A stretch of 64,000 bases of DNA, from contig JBAKBP010001604.1 in NCBI GenBank assembly GCA_037953745.1, forward strand, positions 62,001 to 126,000, given 5' to 3'. Origin of the DNA: Lithodes maja. Lineage: Eukaryota > Arthropoda > Malacostraca > Decapoda > Lithodidae. The translations under genes and the position numbers were made by a program. The notes under the pieces are model-generated. The model saw only the letters and a program-made list of their open reading frames with translations. It was not told the DNA's origin and did no database searches. Below are positions 33,067-44,195 of this stretch, one piece after another; within the stretch, counting starts at the first letter, position 1; every line of letters starts with the position of its first letter.

Positions 33067-33307
33067 ATATAGTGAACTGAATATTGCAGTTTTTTTTTTG
33101 GAGAAATCTTATTGCCATTTGGGGTTAAATTTATTTCTCGCATTGTTGGCAGTGGACATTGTTTTGAGGATATATAGAACTTGTTGGAGTTTATGGGTGA
33201 CCTATTATTGCACTCAAGAACATCTTCGAATATTTTTTGTGAATAAAGCTACGCGAGAGTTTGGCTACTTTTGTCTTGACTTGAGAATTTTTGTTGTTGA
33301 CTCCATC

Positions 33308-34687
33308 ATGTCACTGGACGGGTCTGAACATAGTGAGGGCACAGTGCGAGAGACAGGCGAGGAGGTGGAGAAGGTGGAGTTGTCTAACGGCGTTCGGGTG
33401 GTGAACAATGAGGAGGATGCTCGGATTTTTTTGGAGGAGCCTGTGTCGGCGGACCGGGTATCGGGGCTGGATCGGTATGGACTGCAGTGTGTAGCCACGG
33501 TCTCAGGGTTTTCCGGTACTAGCGGTTTGTCGAGAGGTGAGCTGGTTACCTGGGTGCTTGGTGGGGTGCATATGGGCTTCGGGTGGAGCAGGAGCTGGGG
33601 CACCTTCGGCCCAGCCCCCATTCCACTCGACTCCTATCATGGCGCCCCCTCGGGTTCCGGAGCCGGGTACGTTCCCGTAGGCCGATGGCCGCTGGCGGTT
33701 GGGTATCCCCTAGGTGATTCACGGGGTGGGTCCCCAATAGTAGCACCCCCTCCTCAGGGTTTGTCTTCCGAGATGTTGTTTCAGCTCGAGCTCACCAAAC
33801 TTAATCAACAAGAGCGACAGGCTGAGCTCGAGCAGCGGAAGCATGAGACTGAGCTTGAGCAGCGGAGGCATGAGGCTGAGCTGTCGCTCGAGCAGAAAAA
33901 GCATGAGGCTGAGCTCAAGTATAGGTGTCAGGCTGAGTCTGCAAGGTATTGTGCCGATGTTGACCTAGAGAAAACGTGTGTAGAGGTGACAAGGAACCGG
34001 GTCGCTCAGGGGGGTCGACCCCATGACCAGTCCCTGTCCCATCTACTAAAGTTGGTTCCAGTGTTTGATGAGTTAGGAGTTACCGAATGTTTTCTCCGGT
34101 TCGAGAAAAAGTGCCAGGAGCACCAATGGCCCGAGGAGAAGTGGGCAGCCCTTGTTTCGTTACGTTTGACGGGGAAAGCACTCAAGGCGTATGATGCTTT
34201 GCCCCTACATTCCTGCGTGAATTATGAGGCGTTGAAAGAGGCTGTCCTGAGGGCCTATGAGTTGCAGCCAGAGACCTATAGGCTGAAATTTAGAGCTGTT
34301 CGCAAGAGAAAGGACAGTACTTTCCAGGAACACGCTAGAGAGCTGTCAGATGCATTTGAGAATTGGTTAAGATCAGAGAAGGCAACTACTTTTGATGCAG
34401 TGAAACAATTAGTGTTGTTAGAGCAATTTTTTTAATGTACTGGCAGTGACTTGACTCTTAACCTGAAAGAAAAGCAACTTAAAACTCTGCAAGAGGCGGC
34501 TAAGATGGCTGACCTCAGGTTGTCATTGATTCGTGGGTGCGGGTCTGCACATAGAGCTGAGGCAGGTAACAAGGGGCATACCACTCCACCCCCCCCCCCC
34601 CACCACCCCGAATTAATGACACAAATAATTATCCATTTAAGAGTACTGTTGCCAATGTTGATCCCAAGTCGAAACCCTTCCCGTTAA
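33308..34687 (+). pseudogene. gag: D1 gag remnant (coiled coil and SCAN-like region)
   Basis: ATG at 33308 starts a frame equivalent to gag of element C. It holds a coiled coil of eight-residue repeats (about 33790-33930) and a SCAN-like segment with AYELQPETYRLKFR and LEQFF. A stop at 34433-34435 replaces a Lys codon found in D2. The same frame then continues to about 34590, where a poly-C run shifts the frame. The upstream extension to 32957 lies inside the LTR and has no ATG in a supported context. Confidence 0.85.
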
Positions 34688-35490
34688 AGAGAGGCCAGGG
34701 CCCTTCCTCACCTCAGAGGAAGTCCATGAGCGAAGTGGAGTGTTTCAGGTGTCATGAGAAGGGGCATATTGCGCGCCCATGTCCGAGTACACCGCCTACA
34801 GCAGTGGTGTCACTAGTGAGCAACATCGGTGTGTCTTTGAGGTCTTCCGCGTTTACCCGGGGTAATATGTCGGTTGCGAAGTCACAGTCGGTGCAGAAGC
34901 AGCAGGAGGGCTCGTCACCCGTCCGAGATGCTTTTTGTGGTCATAGGGGGCACGGCACTGTGAGGTGGGCAGGTGTGGAGCATAGGCTTGAGTTGTTGCG
35001 TGATACGGGCACTTACCAGACACTTGTTAAGAATTTCACTGGCAAGCCTATTAACGCAGCTCGGGTTGTGGTGGTTCAAGGCATCAATGATACGCGGTCT
35101 TACCCGCTGGTCAGAGTAGAGCTTGAGGTGGACGGTGTGACACGAGAGTTGGATGTGGGGGTTGTGGAGAAGTTGCCAGTTGAGGGGGTCGACCTCCTTC
35201 TCGGTAACGACTTTGCGATGCTCACTTCCGAGGTTCCACCCTTAGTCGTTGCCGAGAGGGCGGCCTACACGAGTAGGGAGGGGCAAGAGGGGCTCGAGAG
35301 ATCTCAGTCCGCTCAGGTGTCACAGCCTAATACCCAAGTTTTAGACCAGCGCAGGAAGGGTCGGAAGGAGAAAGTCAAGGCTGGTCGGGTTGAGAGTTTG
35401 GACCCAGCGACACTCCTTGGTGACTCGGTACTTGACCCAAAGGTGAGCTCCGGAGTGGCCCCAGAACCTGTCCCCCTAGTGACATGGTAG
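34675..35490 (+). pseudogene. D1 CCHC knuckle, protease and linker
   Basis: Zinc knuckle CFRCHEKGHIARPC (34741-34782), then a retropepsin-type protease whose active-site motif reads DTGT rather than DTGA (around 35007). GVDLLLGNDF follows. The frame ends after a missing C near 35475, compared with D2. Directly downstream the sequence jumps from the linker before the integrase (ELDEDGE) to the tail after it (CHVNLLKEFV), so the entire integrase is absent. Confidence 0.85.
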
Positions 35491-35884
35491 GGCGTGATGG
35501 CACTCCGCGACGGAGTAGTTCCCAGGTGCAACGAGAAGATCCTAGTCTTGAGAGTTGTGGGAACGGGGCTATTGAACTCGACGAGGACGGGGAAGAATGT
35601 CATGTGAACCTGTTAAAGGAGTTTGTGAGGCAACCACCTGAGCAGCCTACTGTCCCTGTGTTGGTCTGCAGCAGCCAAGGTGGAGAAGGAGAGGGGGACA
35701 GTGGGGCACAGGTGGAGGAACGTTGGATTGTCATGTCTCGGCGGAGCAGTGGGCGGGGGACACGAGTCAGGTGGCTGTGGAAGCGCTTGAGCACCTGCCT
35801 GAGCAGCAGTGTGCAGCGCTCCAGCCCCTGCTCGGTTGATACCCCACTGTTTGTGCCGAGTACCCAGGCCTCACAACTCATGCG
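35491..35884 (+). pseudogene. D1 integrase-deletion junction and pre-RT linker
   Basis: The linker ELDEDGE joins CHVNLLKEFV at about 35598, replacing roughly 400 residues of integrase present in A and C. The linker up to SYPT/HPG follows, in a shifted frame. Confidence 0.75.
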
Positions 35885-37045
35885 GTGCACGATGTTCTGC
35901 TGGCAGGTCACTTGAGTGTTAGTAAACCGTTGGCCTCGTTGTTTCAGTGGTTCAAGGTGAGCGACGAGGCTTTGGCAGGGTTGTCAGGTCAGGGTCGACC
36001 CATGGCTGCTAAGGGTGGTGGTCAGAATCAGGACATTGAGCAGATTATTGAGGTTGGCTGTGGAATGGATGCACCCGGTCGTCGAATAGCCTCCCAATGC
36101 TGCTCTAGTCGAATGCAACAGCCCTACTATAGACCGACTGTATCTGGCCATGTCGCTGAAGGCGGTGATGCTGCGCAGGCAGATGTAGTTGCAAGGAATG
36201 CGGGGGTGCGCATGTACGGTATCGGCGGGGGAGCAATAGCAATTATGAACTGTGGGAGTGACTGCACAGGTGGTACAGATTGTCCCTCTCATGATCTGGC
36301 TGTTCTAGGGACAAAGGTGGAGAAGGAGGGAGACTATAGTGTAGAAACTGTGGTCTCGGCTGGGTTGTGGGAGGGCAATGAGCATGTTGTTCTTCGAGAT
36401 AAGTTGCAACCTCTTGTTCCTAAGCGCCAAGAGAAGTTGTTTACTAGGCTGTGAAAGTACGTCTGCACGTTTGTTGATTCTCCAGGCCTGATGTACAGGG
36501 TAGAACCCGACATGGAGGCTGGAGACAGTGCAAGGTTCAAATTGGCTCCCTACCGTATAAATCCTGCTCGACAGCCTGTTGTGAAAGTAGAGCTGGACTA
36601 CCTGTTGGAAAAGGGTCTGAGGGATAAGGGATATCGTGAGTGAGCGTTGCCAGTAACTTTGCAACCTGAGTTAAGTGGCAAGATCCGTGTGTATGTTGAT
36701 TGCAAGAGTGTTGGTGCAGCATCCCTGACAGACGCCTATACCTTACCTAGAGTTGACAACACCATAGACCGCATCGGGGCTGCCTCGTTAATCACTAAGG
36801 TAAAAATAGTGAAAGGTTATTGGCAGGTCCCGTTGCCGGAGAGAGCGAAGAGAAGTGCCAGTCTTGTGATGAACTGGGCAGTTTATCAGCGTCAGGTGTT
36901 GTTTTGCTGCCGGAACACAAGTTGGATGTGTGGCATGTTAAGGGCACTGATAATGTTCTGGCTGATTGTTTGTCACGAGAGGGCATGTCTTAAGGAGCAC
37001 CCTCGCCGTTCAGTCAGTGTTTGTTTGAGAGTGGAGAAAAATTAG
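35885..37045 (+). pseudogene. D1 chimeric 3' ORF with RT fragment, two stops
   Basis: Begins with HDV...AGHLSVSKPLASLFQWF, which resembles the integrase zinc-site region AGHLGVRKTVAALG but is placed after the pre-RT linker. About 170 residues without a domain I recognise follow. Then comes the N-terminal part of a Ty3-type RT ending at VKGYWQVPLPERAKR. The palm with YLDD is missing, and a piece of the RNase H end (HVKGTDNVLADCLSR) follows in another frame. Stops at 36452 and 36641 are TGA where the D2 copy has TGG. No catalytic centre remains. Confidence 0.8.
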
Positions 37046-37414
37046 GCTTGCCCCTGTAGTGCAAAGCCGCCAAAAACACTATTAAAAATATAAAAACCTC
37101 ACATAAAAACTTTTTCTTTTTGATAGTATATAAGTGCAGTATGTTACAGCAAGAATCTAAGACATCCTGTGTTTTTGTCTTAGTAGGCTAGGCTTTTTGA
37201 AGCTTGCTCGTTGAGCGTAATATTGTAAAGTGATACTATTCTTTTGGGGAAGTGTTGTGTAGATTTGTTTTATATAATGAAGTGTTTTATGTTGTGATTG
37301 TGCCTTGTTTTCACAACTTGGGGGAGTAGCTGGGTGAGGCGGGGTTTATGAGCATTCTGTCTGGTTAGATGTGGCGTTTACCTGAGGTTAAAACGTCCCA
37401 CATCTTGGGCGGGG
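37046..37414 (+). other. D1 3' non-coding region and polypurine tract
   Basis: The block CCCCTGTAGTGCA and an AAACTTTTTCTTT-like stretch are shared in position with families C and E. It ends CATCTTGGGCGGGG, the polypurine tract, directly before LTRb. Confidence 0.65.
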
Positions 37415-37437
37415 TGTTACGCTGGCCAGCTTGCCAG
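37415..37437 (+). repeat. D-family LTRb, first 23 bases (split by element E)
   Basis: TGTTACGCTGGCCAGCTTG then CCAG, interrupted by E. The LTR resumes at 45966 after a second copy of the target word. Confidence 0.85.
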
Positions 37438-37740
37438 TGTGACGCCTGCAGCTTAGCAGAATGCCACGTGGGCTCAGCCACTCGCTTGGCCACTCGCTAA
37501 CACTCGCCAGGGCAATGAATTTGGCTACAGTCTATCTACAATGTTATACTTTATTTCTTGTGAATCGTCATGTCACAGGCAGTATAGAAGTGGTCTTTAT
37601 TTTCGTCTGTGACAATGCATTATATTTTATATCATCAGTTATAAGTTTAATGTATAAGACTGAATGATACAGCTAGAGAGTGTGAGTGAGTAAGTGCAGG
37701 AGGCAGAGGGTTGTGCGCGCAGTGTTACGCGTTGTCTCGG

Positions 37741-37748
37741 TGACGTCA
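37741..37748 (+). promoter_or_regulatory. CRE palindrome TGACGTCA in E LTR
   Basis: A perfect CREB/ATF-type site, kept in all three E LTRs (also 44494-44501 and 62309-62316). Families D and C have TGACGTAG and TGACGTAA upstream of their candidate promoters or hairpins. Confidence 0.45.
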
Positions 37749-37967
37749 TGCCACGGCCGGGCCCTCTGAGTGGCTGGCCGCTTTGTCGCCCTCCTGCCGC
37801 AGCAGAAGGTAGTTCCCCCGCACTCCTTGCTGCCTTTGTGCCTTCCTCGCTCAGAGCTTGCTTGACCAGCATAACCTTCACATCTCCCTTGCCATCTATC
37901 CCCGACTTCCACCTATAGAACACTTTCTCTCTCTCTCAACTTCTTACCTCTTATTCTTCTAATCTAT

Positions 37968-38202
37968 TTAACCCTCTCACATCCGGACGCGATTTTTGAA
38001 CCTATTAGGGATACTTTAAATCCTTTGTTACCGTCAGGGGTATCTGTAAACCTTTAGTTTGTTTACTTCAACCTCTGCAGTTGTCTTTGAGTTAGCTGTG
38101 GGCAGAAAACTAATTTTGGAGAGGTAATTATAACAGTGAGAGTAATCTATTTCTTATTGCTAATCTGGCAACCTCTGCATCCTATGGTCGTGAGAGGGTT
38201 AA
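37968..38202. mobile_element. MITE M3 (227 bp) with TTAA duplication in the E 5' LTR
   Basis: TTAA (37968-37971) and TTAA (38199-38202) flank an insert beginning CCCTCTCAC and ending GTGAGAGGG. Both other E LTRs (near 44724 and 62539) have the uninterrupted TTTAACATCATAACTC, so the empty site is directly visible. It is a piggyBac-type footprint with no coding capacity. Confidence 0.88.
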
Positions 38203-38598
38203 CATCATAACTCCCCTTTGGTTCTGCACGATTTCATATATCGGCCATCATATTATATGCTGAAGCTCTCAGATATTTCATGTTTAGTTAGACATTTTGG
38301 AGGGGTTAACATTTTGTCTGTAGAGGTTCGACACACTCGCGGTGTCTCCCTATCTATTTCTTGGTTGTCTGCTGGGCTATTTAATGCTAGACTGGGGTGA
38401 GGCTATTTGTGTTGTGATTTCCGATGTGTACCAAGTTTTATTGAACTTGTACAATCGCAACGGATGCGTGGGAAGCCTAGGTTGTCTTTCTGACTGTGTA
38501 CCTTGTGAGTTTAGCACTGTGTTGCGAGTGAGGGCTTTTGCCTCTGCCACCCAACACTGTGCTAACTCGTTTTACTTTGACTTGAAGAGGGTCGCCAG

Positions 38599-38631
38599 GA
38601 GAGAACCAGATACTAGCGATCTGGATCTCTC
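38599..38631 (+). other. Conserved LTR stem-loop (family C/E form)
   Basis: Arms GAGAGA/TCTCTC and CCAGAT/ATCTGG, loop ACTAGCG, after GCCAG. Confidence 0.75.
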
Positions 38632-39444
38632 AAGAGAGCACCCCGTCATTTAACGTAATTTGGCCGTACAGTCTTAAGGACCTCGCTAGGCTACGAGCCG
38701 CTTGCTCAGCCCTAGTTTCCTAGCCTACGACATCCCAGCTAGACTTTATTCGCCTAGCAGACACCCGATTAGGATTATAAACTCTTATGTTATGTATGCA
38801 GCATTTTTATTCACGTTGATTGTAAGCCTTGGTTGTTGTTGAGGTGCACAACCTGAGCAGGCTTTTGCATTGCCTGAGGAAGTACTTCTTTTGTTGTTGG
38901 AGATAATACTATTGCGCATTTATCGTTATTCCTGTGCCAGTTAACACTGTATGTCCCTACACTTGTCATATCTTGTTCCTGCTTTATATAACAGTTCAAA
39001 ATCCGATTCGATCATCTTAGCCGCATCAGACTTTCTTCAGAAGATTCCTGTTCGATGCTTTAGGACTTTCATTCACTTTCTTTAATATAGGAGTGACAGT
39101 TTATTATTGTTTAGAGTAACTTTAATTATACCTTCTTCTTGTTTGCATTAAATCATTCCAGTGATTTAATTAAGCTCTCTATCTTTTTCCTTGTATACAT
39201 TATTAATGTAATTGTATGTTGTTGTGATCAGGCTGTATCAGAGATCATCAGCCTGTAGTAGTAGTGTATTTATACCGAGTTAGAGGATACCCCGCTATCG
39301 CAGATTTAACTCTGGAGGGTATAGGTGTTTTTGTGCACCGGCATTATAAGTTCGAGGGTTGGATCTAGTGTTACCGTTGTGGCTGTATGCCTTTCTAGTC
39401 CAATGATTAAGAGCCCTTGTTTTATACGAGTCCCGGTCGTAACA

Positions 39445-39463
39445 AATGGCGACCTTGCTCAGG
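39445..39463 (+). other. Element E primer-binding site
   Basis: AATGGCGACCTTGCTCAGG follows the 5' LTR and is nearly identical to that of element C. Confidence 0.55.
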
Positions 39464-39664
39464 ATTTTGTGAACTTAGAGAAATATTGCAGGAGTGTTGT
39501 GGTAATTTGTTTTTGTTTGAAGGAATATAGTGGACACGGATTTTTTTTTTTTTGGCAAGTAGTATAACACTTAAGAGTCTTCAAGCATTTTTGAGTGAAT
39601 AGTGCTACATGAGAGTTTAGGTACTCCTTTTTTTTATAAACGTTGAAAATTTTCGGTGGACACT

Positions 39665-41049
39665 ATGTCGGACGACGGATCAGTGTACAGTGAGGACACA
39701 GTATGGGAAGCAGGCTCTGAGGTGCAGAGGCTGGGTTTGTTAGATGACATGAGAGTAATAACTAGTGAGGAGGATGCAAGGAAATTTCTGGAAATGCCTA
39801 TTACTGTTAACCGGGTGGCGGGGATTGATCGGTATGGTCTCCAGTGTTTGGCCACGGTCATGGGGCATGTTGGCACTAGCAGCATGATGAGAAGTGACCT
39901 GGTGGCATGTGTGCTGGGCGGGGTGCGTGGTGCACAGGGTGGAGCGGGTGCTTTGGCACCTTCGGCAAAGCCCCCCTCCACTCTACTCCCATCGTGCTCT
40001 CTAGAACACCGGATCCGACGTTCCCACAGGCCGATAGTCACTGGCAGCGTGGTTTGCCCCTGGGTGGATCACAGGGGGGTCTCCAAGTGTTGCATCTCCT
40101 CCTCCTCAAGGTTTAACTCCAGATATGCTCTTCCAGCTTGAGATGGCTAAGCAGCAGCGGGAATCTGAGCAGCAGCAGCGGCAGTTTGAGATGGCTAAGA
40201 TTCATGCTGAGGAGAGAAAGGCCATACGTGAGGCTGAGATTCAGTCTGAGGAGAGAAAGGCCATGTACTGTGCAGACATAGATCTTGAGAAGTCTCGGGT
40301 GGAGTCAACAGGGCAGCGTCTCGGTTCTGGGAATCGAGGTCTTGATCAGTCTTTATCGCACCTTCTTAAGTTAGTCCCTGTATTTGACGAGTCGGGTGTC
40401 ACCGAATTTTTCATGCGTTTTGAGAAGAAGTGCCGGGAGCACCAATGGCCCGAGGTTAAGTGGGCAGCCCTTGTTTCCTCTAGGTTGGTTGGCAAATGAC
40501 TCAAGGCATATGATGCGTTGCCCTTGGAGTCTTGCGTCGATTATGAGGTATTGAAGAAAGCTGTTCTGCGGGCGTACGAGTTACAACCAGAGACGTACAG
40601 ATTGAAGTTCTGGGGTGTAACGAAGGGTCGTGAGTGCACCTTTCTTGAGCATGCCCGGGATCTGTCCGATGCATTTAGAAACTGGCTGCGTTCTGAGAAG
40701 GCATCGACGTTTGAGGAGTTGAAACAGCTTATGCTTCTAGAACAATTTTTCAAGTGTACGGGCGGCGATCTGACGTTGAATCTTAAAGAAAAAAAAAAAA
40801 AAAAATCTTCAGGAGGCAGCTGAGATGGCTGACCTTCGGTTATCTTTGATTCGTGGGTGCGGTTCTGCACAGAGAAGTGATGCAGGCAATAAAGAGCGTA
40901 ATCCTCCCCCTCCCCCGAAACCACTGATACACATAATTACACTAAGAACAAGAGCAACGACACCAAAACTGACCATAAACCTAGTACCGTCCCGTTTAGA
41001 AAGGGTCCGGGTCCTTCCTCACCTCAAGGGAAGCCCAAGGGAAAGCTAG
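39665..41049 (+). pseudogene. gag: Element E gag remnant
   Basis: ATG at 39665 gives MSDDGSVYSED, aligned with the starts in A, C and D. Breaks: a frame change near 40110, a TGA at 40497-40499, and a run of about 19 A at 40787-40805 that shifts the frame. The coiled coil is Gln/Glu/Arg-rich (40125-40270). The SCAN-like segment reads AYELQPETYRLKFW and ends LEQFFKCTG. In the zinc knuckle (about 41049-41090) the first Cys codon is lost. Confidence 0.85.
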
Positions 41050-41107
41050 AGTTTTCCATTGTCATAAGGAGGGGCATTTTGCAATAGCCTGTCCAAGCAA
41101 GCTACTA

Positions 41108-41587
41108 ATGCAGTTGTGTCTTTGGCTCGCAACATTGGGGTGTCCCCCGAAGTCGTCTGAGTTTGCCCGGGGTATAACGTCAGAGGCTGGGACACAGCCA
41201 GTGGAGAAGAATCCGGAAGGCTCGAACCCTGTCCGCGATGTCTTTTGCGACCATCGAGGGCATGGCTGCGTGAAGTTGGCTGGAAAGAAGCATGGAGTTG
41301 AGCTGATGCGAGACACGTGTGCCTCTCAGACTTTGATGAAGAACTTTGCTGGTAGACCAATAAACGCGGCACGGGTGGTTGTGGTGCAAGGTATCAATGC
41401 TAGCAGGTCATACCCGTTGGTCAGGATGGAACTGGAGGTAGAAGGTGTGACACGAGAGTTGGATGTTGGAATTGTGGAGAACTTGCCTGTTGGGGGAGTC
41501 GACCTCCTTCTCGGCAATGACTTTGCGGTGCCTACTTCTGAGGTTTTCACCCTTAGTCGTTGCCGAGAAGCCGGCCGACGTGAGTAG
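41108..41587 (+). pseudogene. Element E protease remnant
   Basis: Aligned with the proteases of A, C and D through GRPINAARVVVVQGIN and GVDLLLGNDFAVP. The active-site motif reads DTCA, with Cys replacing the essential Gly. The frame breaks after PTSEV. Confidence 0.8.
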
Positions 41588-41828
41588 GGAGGAACAGGAG
41601 TGGATAGAGAAGTGTCAAGTACAACCTATGGCGTGCGTTGTTACAAGATCTCTTGCATCGAAAGTGTCCACAGCCTATTCCTCAGTCTTCAGACCAGCGG
41701 GAACGGTCGGAAGGAGCAAGCTAAAGTTGGGAGTTTTGTGAGTTTACTCCAGCGGCTCTCCTTAGCGGCTTAGTACTTGACCCAGAGGTGAGCTCCGGAG
41801 TGGCCCAGAACCTGTCACCCCTAGTGAC

Positions 41829-43595
41829 ATGGTTGGGCGTGATGGCACTCCGCGACTTAGTAGTTCCCAGTTGGAGGAGAGTTGTGGGAACGGGGCTATC
41901 GAACACGAGGACGGGGAAACATGTCATGTGAACCTGTTGGAGGAGTTTGTGAGGCAACCACCTGAGCAGCCTACTGTCCCTGCGTTGGTCTGCAGCGGCC
42001 AAGGAGGAGAAGGAGAGGGGGGCAGTAGGGCACAGGTGGAGGAGAGTTGGGATTGTCATGTCTCGGCGGAGCAGTGGGCGGGGGACACGAGTCTGGTGGC
42101 TGTGGAAGCGCTAGAGCACCTGCCTGAGCAGCAGTGTGCAGCGCTCCAGCACCAGCTCGGTTCATACCCCACTGGTCGTGCCAAGCACCCGAGCCTCACA
42201 ACTCAGGCGGTGCAAGATGTTCCGCGGGCAGGTCACTTGAATGGTTATAGACCGTTAGCCTCGTTGTTTCGGTGGTTCAGGGTGGGCGACGAGGCTTGGA
42301 CATGGTTGTCAGGTCAGGGTCGACCCATGGCTGCCAAGGGTGGTGGTCAGAAGGAGGACATTGAGCAGATTGGTGAGGTTGGCTGTGGAGTGGATGTGCC
42401 CGGTCGTCGCATAGCCTCCCAATGCTGCTCTAGTCGAATGCAACAGACCTACCATAGACCGACTGTATCTGGCCATGTCGCTAAAAGTGGTGATGCTGCG
42501 CAGGCAGATGTAGTTGCAAGGAATGCGGGGGTGCGCATGTACGGTATCGGCGGGGAAGCCTTAGCAATAATGAACTATGGGAGTGACTGCACAAGTGGTA
42601 CTGATTGTCCCCCTCATGACCTGGCTGTTCTAGGGACGAAGGTGGAGAAGGAGGGAGACTACAGGTTAGAAGCTGCGGTCTCGGCAGGGTTGTGGGAGGG
42701 CACTAGGCATGTTGTTCTGCGAGATAAGTTGTTTACTAGGCTGTGGCAGTGCATCCGCATGTTTGTTGCTTCTCCAGGCCTGATGTACGGGGTAGAATCC
42801 GACATGGAGGATGGAGACAGTGCAAGGCTCAGTTTAATTCCCTACCGTATAAATCCTGCTCAACAGCCTGTCGTGAAAAGTGAGCTAGACGACATGTGGA
42901 AAAAGGATCTGAGGGATAAGGGATATCATGAGTGGTCGTCGCCAGTGAGTTTGCAACCGGAGTTGAGTGGCAAGATCCGTGTGTATGGTGATTGCAAGAG
43001 TGTGGAAGCATTATCCCTGACAGACACCTATCCATTACCCCAGGGTCTGAGGGATAAGGGATATCTTGAGTGGTCGTTGCCAGTGAGTTTGCAATCGGAG
43101 TTGAGTGGCAAGATCCGTGTGTATGGTGATTGCAAGAGTGTGGAAGCATTATCCCTAACAGACACGTATCCATTACCCAAGGGTCTGAGGGGTAAGGGGT
43201 GTCGTGAGTGGTCGTTGCCAGTGAGTTTGAAACAGGAGTTGCGTGGCAAGATCCGTGTGTGTGGTGATTGCAAGAGTGTGGAAGCATTATCCCTGACAGA
43301 CGCCTATCCCTTACCTAGAGTTGACGATACCATAGACTGCATCGGGGCTGCATCGCTAATCACGAAGGTAGAACTAGTGAAAGGTTATTGGCAGGCCCCG
43401 TTGCCGGAAAGAGCGAAGAGAAGTGCCAGTCTTGTGATGAACTGGGCAGTTTATCAGTGTCAGGCATTGTTGTGCTGCCGGAACACAAGTTGGATGTGTG
43501 GCATCTTAAGGGCACTGATAATGCTTTGGCTGATTGTTTGTCACGGGAGGGTTTGTTTGCAGGAGAACCCTCGCCATTCAGTCAGTGTGTGTTGA
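41829..43595 (+). CDS. Element E chimeric ORF of unknown function with partial RT and in-frame triplication
   Basis: 588 codons from ATG at 41829, open although gag and protease upstream are broken. Residues 1-90 are the linker where the integrase is missing (HEDGE joined to TCHVNLLEEFV). Next is a stretch like the integrase zinc-site region, then about 170 residues with no recognised domain but shared with D1 and D2. Then comes the N-terminal part of a Ty3-type RT. In it a 46-residue segment is repeated three times in tandem (42904-43318), each ending SLTDxYPLP. The frame passes VDDTID and KGYWQAPLPERAKR, then has no YLDD palm; an RNase H tail piece lies in another frame at 43388-43606. It cannot be an active polymerase. 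Whether it is translated is unknown. Confidence 0.6.
   Translation: MVGRDGTPRLSSSQLEESCGNGAIEHEDGETCHVNLLEEFVRQPPEQPTVPALVCSGQGGEGEGGSRAQVEESWDCHVSAEQWAGDTSLVAVEALEHLPEQQCAALQHQLGSYPTGRAKHPSLTTQAVQDVPRAGHLNGYRPLASLFRWFRVGDEAWTWLSGQGRPMAAKGGGQKEDIEQIGEVGCGVDVPGRRIASQCCSSRMQQTYHRPTVSGHVAKSGDAAQADVVARNAGVRMYGIGGEALAIMNYGSDCTSGTDCPPHDLAVLGTKVEKEGDYRLEAAVSAGLWEGTRHVVLRDKLFTRLWQCIRMFVASPGLMYGVESDMEDGDSARLSLIPYRINPAQQPVVKSELDDMWKKDLRDKGYHEWSSPVSLQPELSGKIRVYGDCKSVEALSLTDTYPLPQGLRDKGYLEWSLPVSLQSELSGKIRVYGDCKSVEALSLTDTYPLPKGLRGKGCREWSLPVSLKQELRGKIRVCGDCKSVEALSLTDAYPLPRVDDTIDCIGAASLITKVELVKGYWQAPLPERAKRSASLVMNWAVYQCQALLCCRNTSWMCGILRALIMLWLIVCHGRVCLQENPRHSVSVC
42904..43318 (+). repeat. 138-bp in-frame tandem triplication
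   Basis: CTGAGGGATAAGGGATATC-type starts at 42909, 43047 and 43185, a period of 138 bases (46 codons). Copies one and two are closest. D1 and D2 have a single copy. Confidence 0.9.
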
Positions 43596-43606
43596 GAGTG
43601 GAGTAA

Positions 43607-43942
43607 AATTGGCTTGCCCCTGTAGTGCAGCCGCCATAAGCATATTAAAAAAATGAAAATTCTATAAAAACTCTTTCTTTAATAGTTAAATTTTTAAGTA
43701 TGTTATAGCTGAAGTTCTGAGTCGAACCTGGACTTCTCTCAGAAGGCTGGGCTAGTAGAAGTTCGCTCTAGGAGCATAGCAGTATGAATTAAGCTATTGT
43801 GTTGGGAGGGGTTGTAATTTTTTTTGATGAGAACTGAGCTTTGCCTTTTTTGCCGCGAAGTGGTTAGGGGTGGCGAGTCTTATCGGGGTTCTGCTTGTCA
43901 GATATGGAGCTCATGGTTGAGCGTCTAATATCTTGGGTGGGG
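43607..43942 (+). other. Element E 3' non-coding region and polypurine tract
   Basis: Contains CCCCTGTAGTGCAGCCG and AAAACTCTTTCTTT as in element C. It ends TATCTTGGGTGGGG before the 3' LTR. Confidence 0.65.
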
Positions 43943-44164
43943 TGTGATGCCTGCAGCTTAGCAGAACGCCACGTGGGCTCAGCCACTCGCTTGGCCACTC
44001 GCTAACACTCACCAGGGCAATGAATTTGGCTACAGTCTATCTACAATATTAGACTTTCTTTCTTGTGAATCGTCATGTCACAGGCAGTATAGAAGTGGTC
44101 TTTATTTTCGTCTGTGACAATGCATTATATTTTATATCATCAGTTATAAGTTTAATGTATAAGA

Positions 44165-44170
<6 letters not shown>

Positions 44171-44195
<25 letters not shown>

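Larger units (their letters stand above)
37438..39444 (+). repeat. Element E 5' LTR (contains MITE M3)
   Basis: 2007 bp including 231 bp of M3 plus its TTAA. The primer site AATGGCGACCTTGCTC follows at 39445. Confidence 0.88.

Noticed and set aside
38384..38653. 89-codon ORF open in all three E LTRs
   Set aside because: The LTRs are nearly identical and the ORF spans the conserved stem-loop; the frame is not open in the related C LTR, so coding is not supported.
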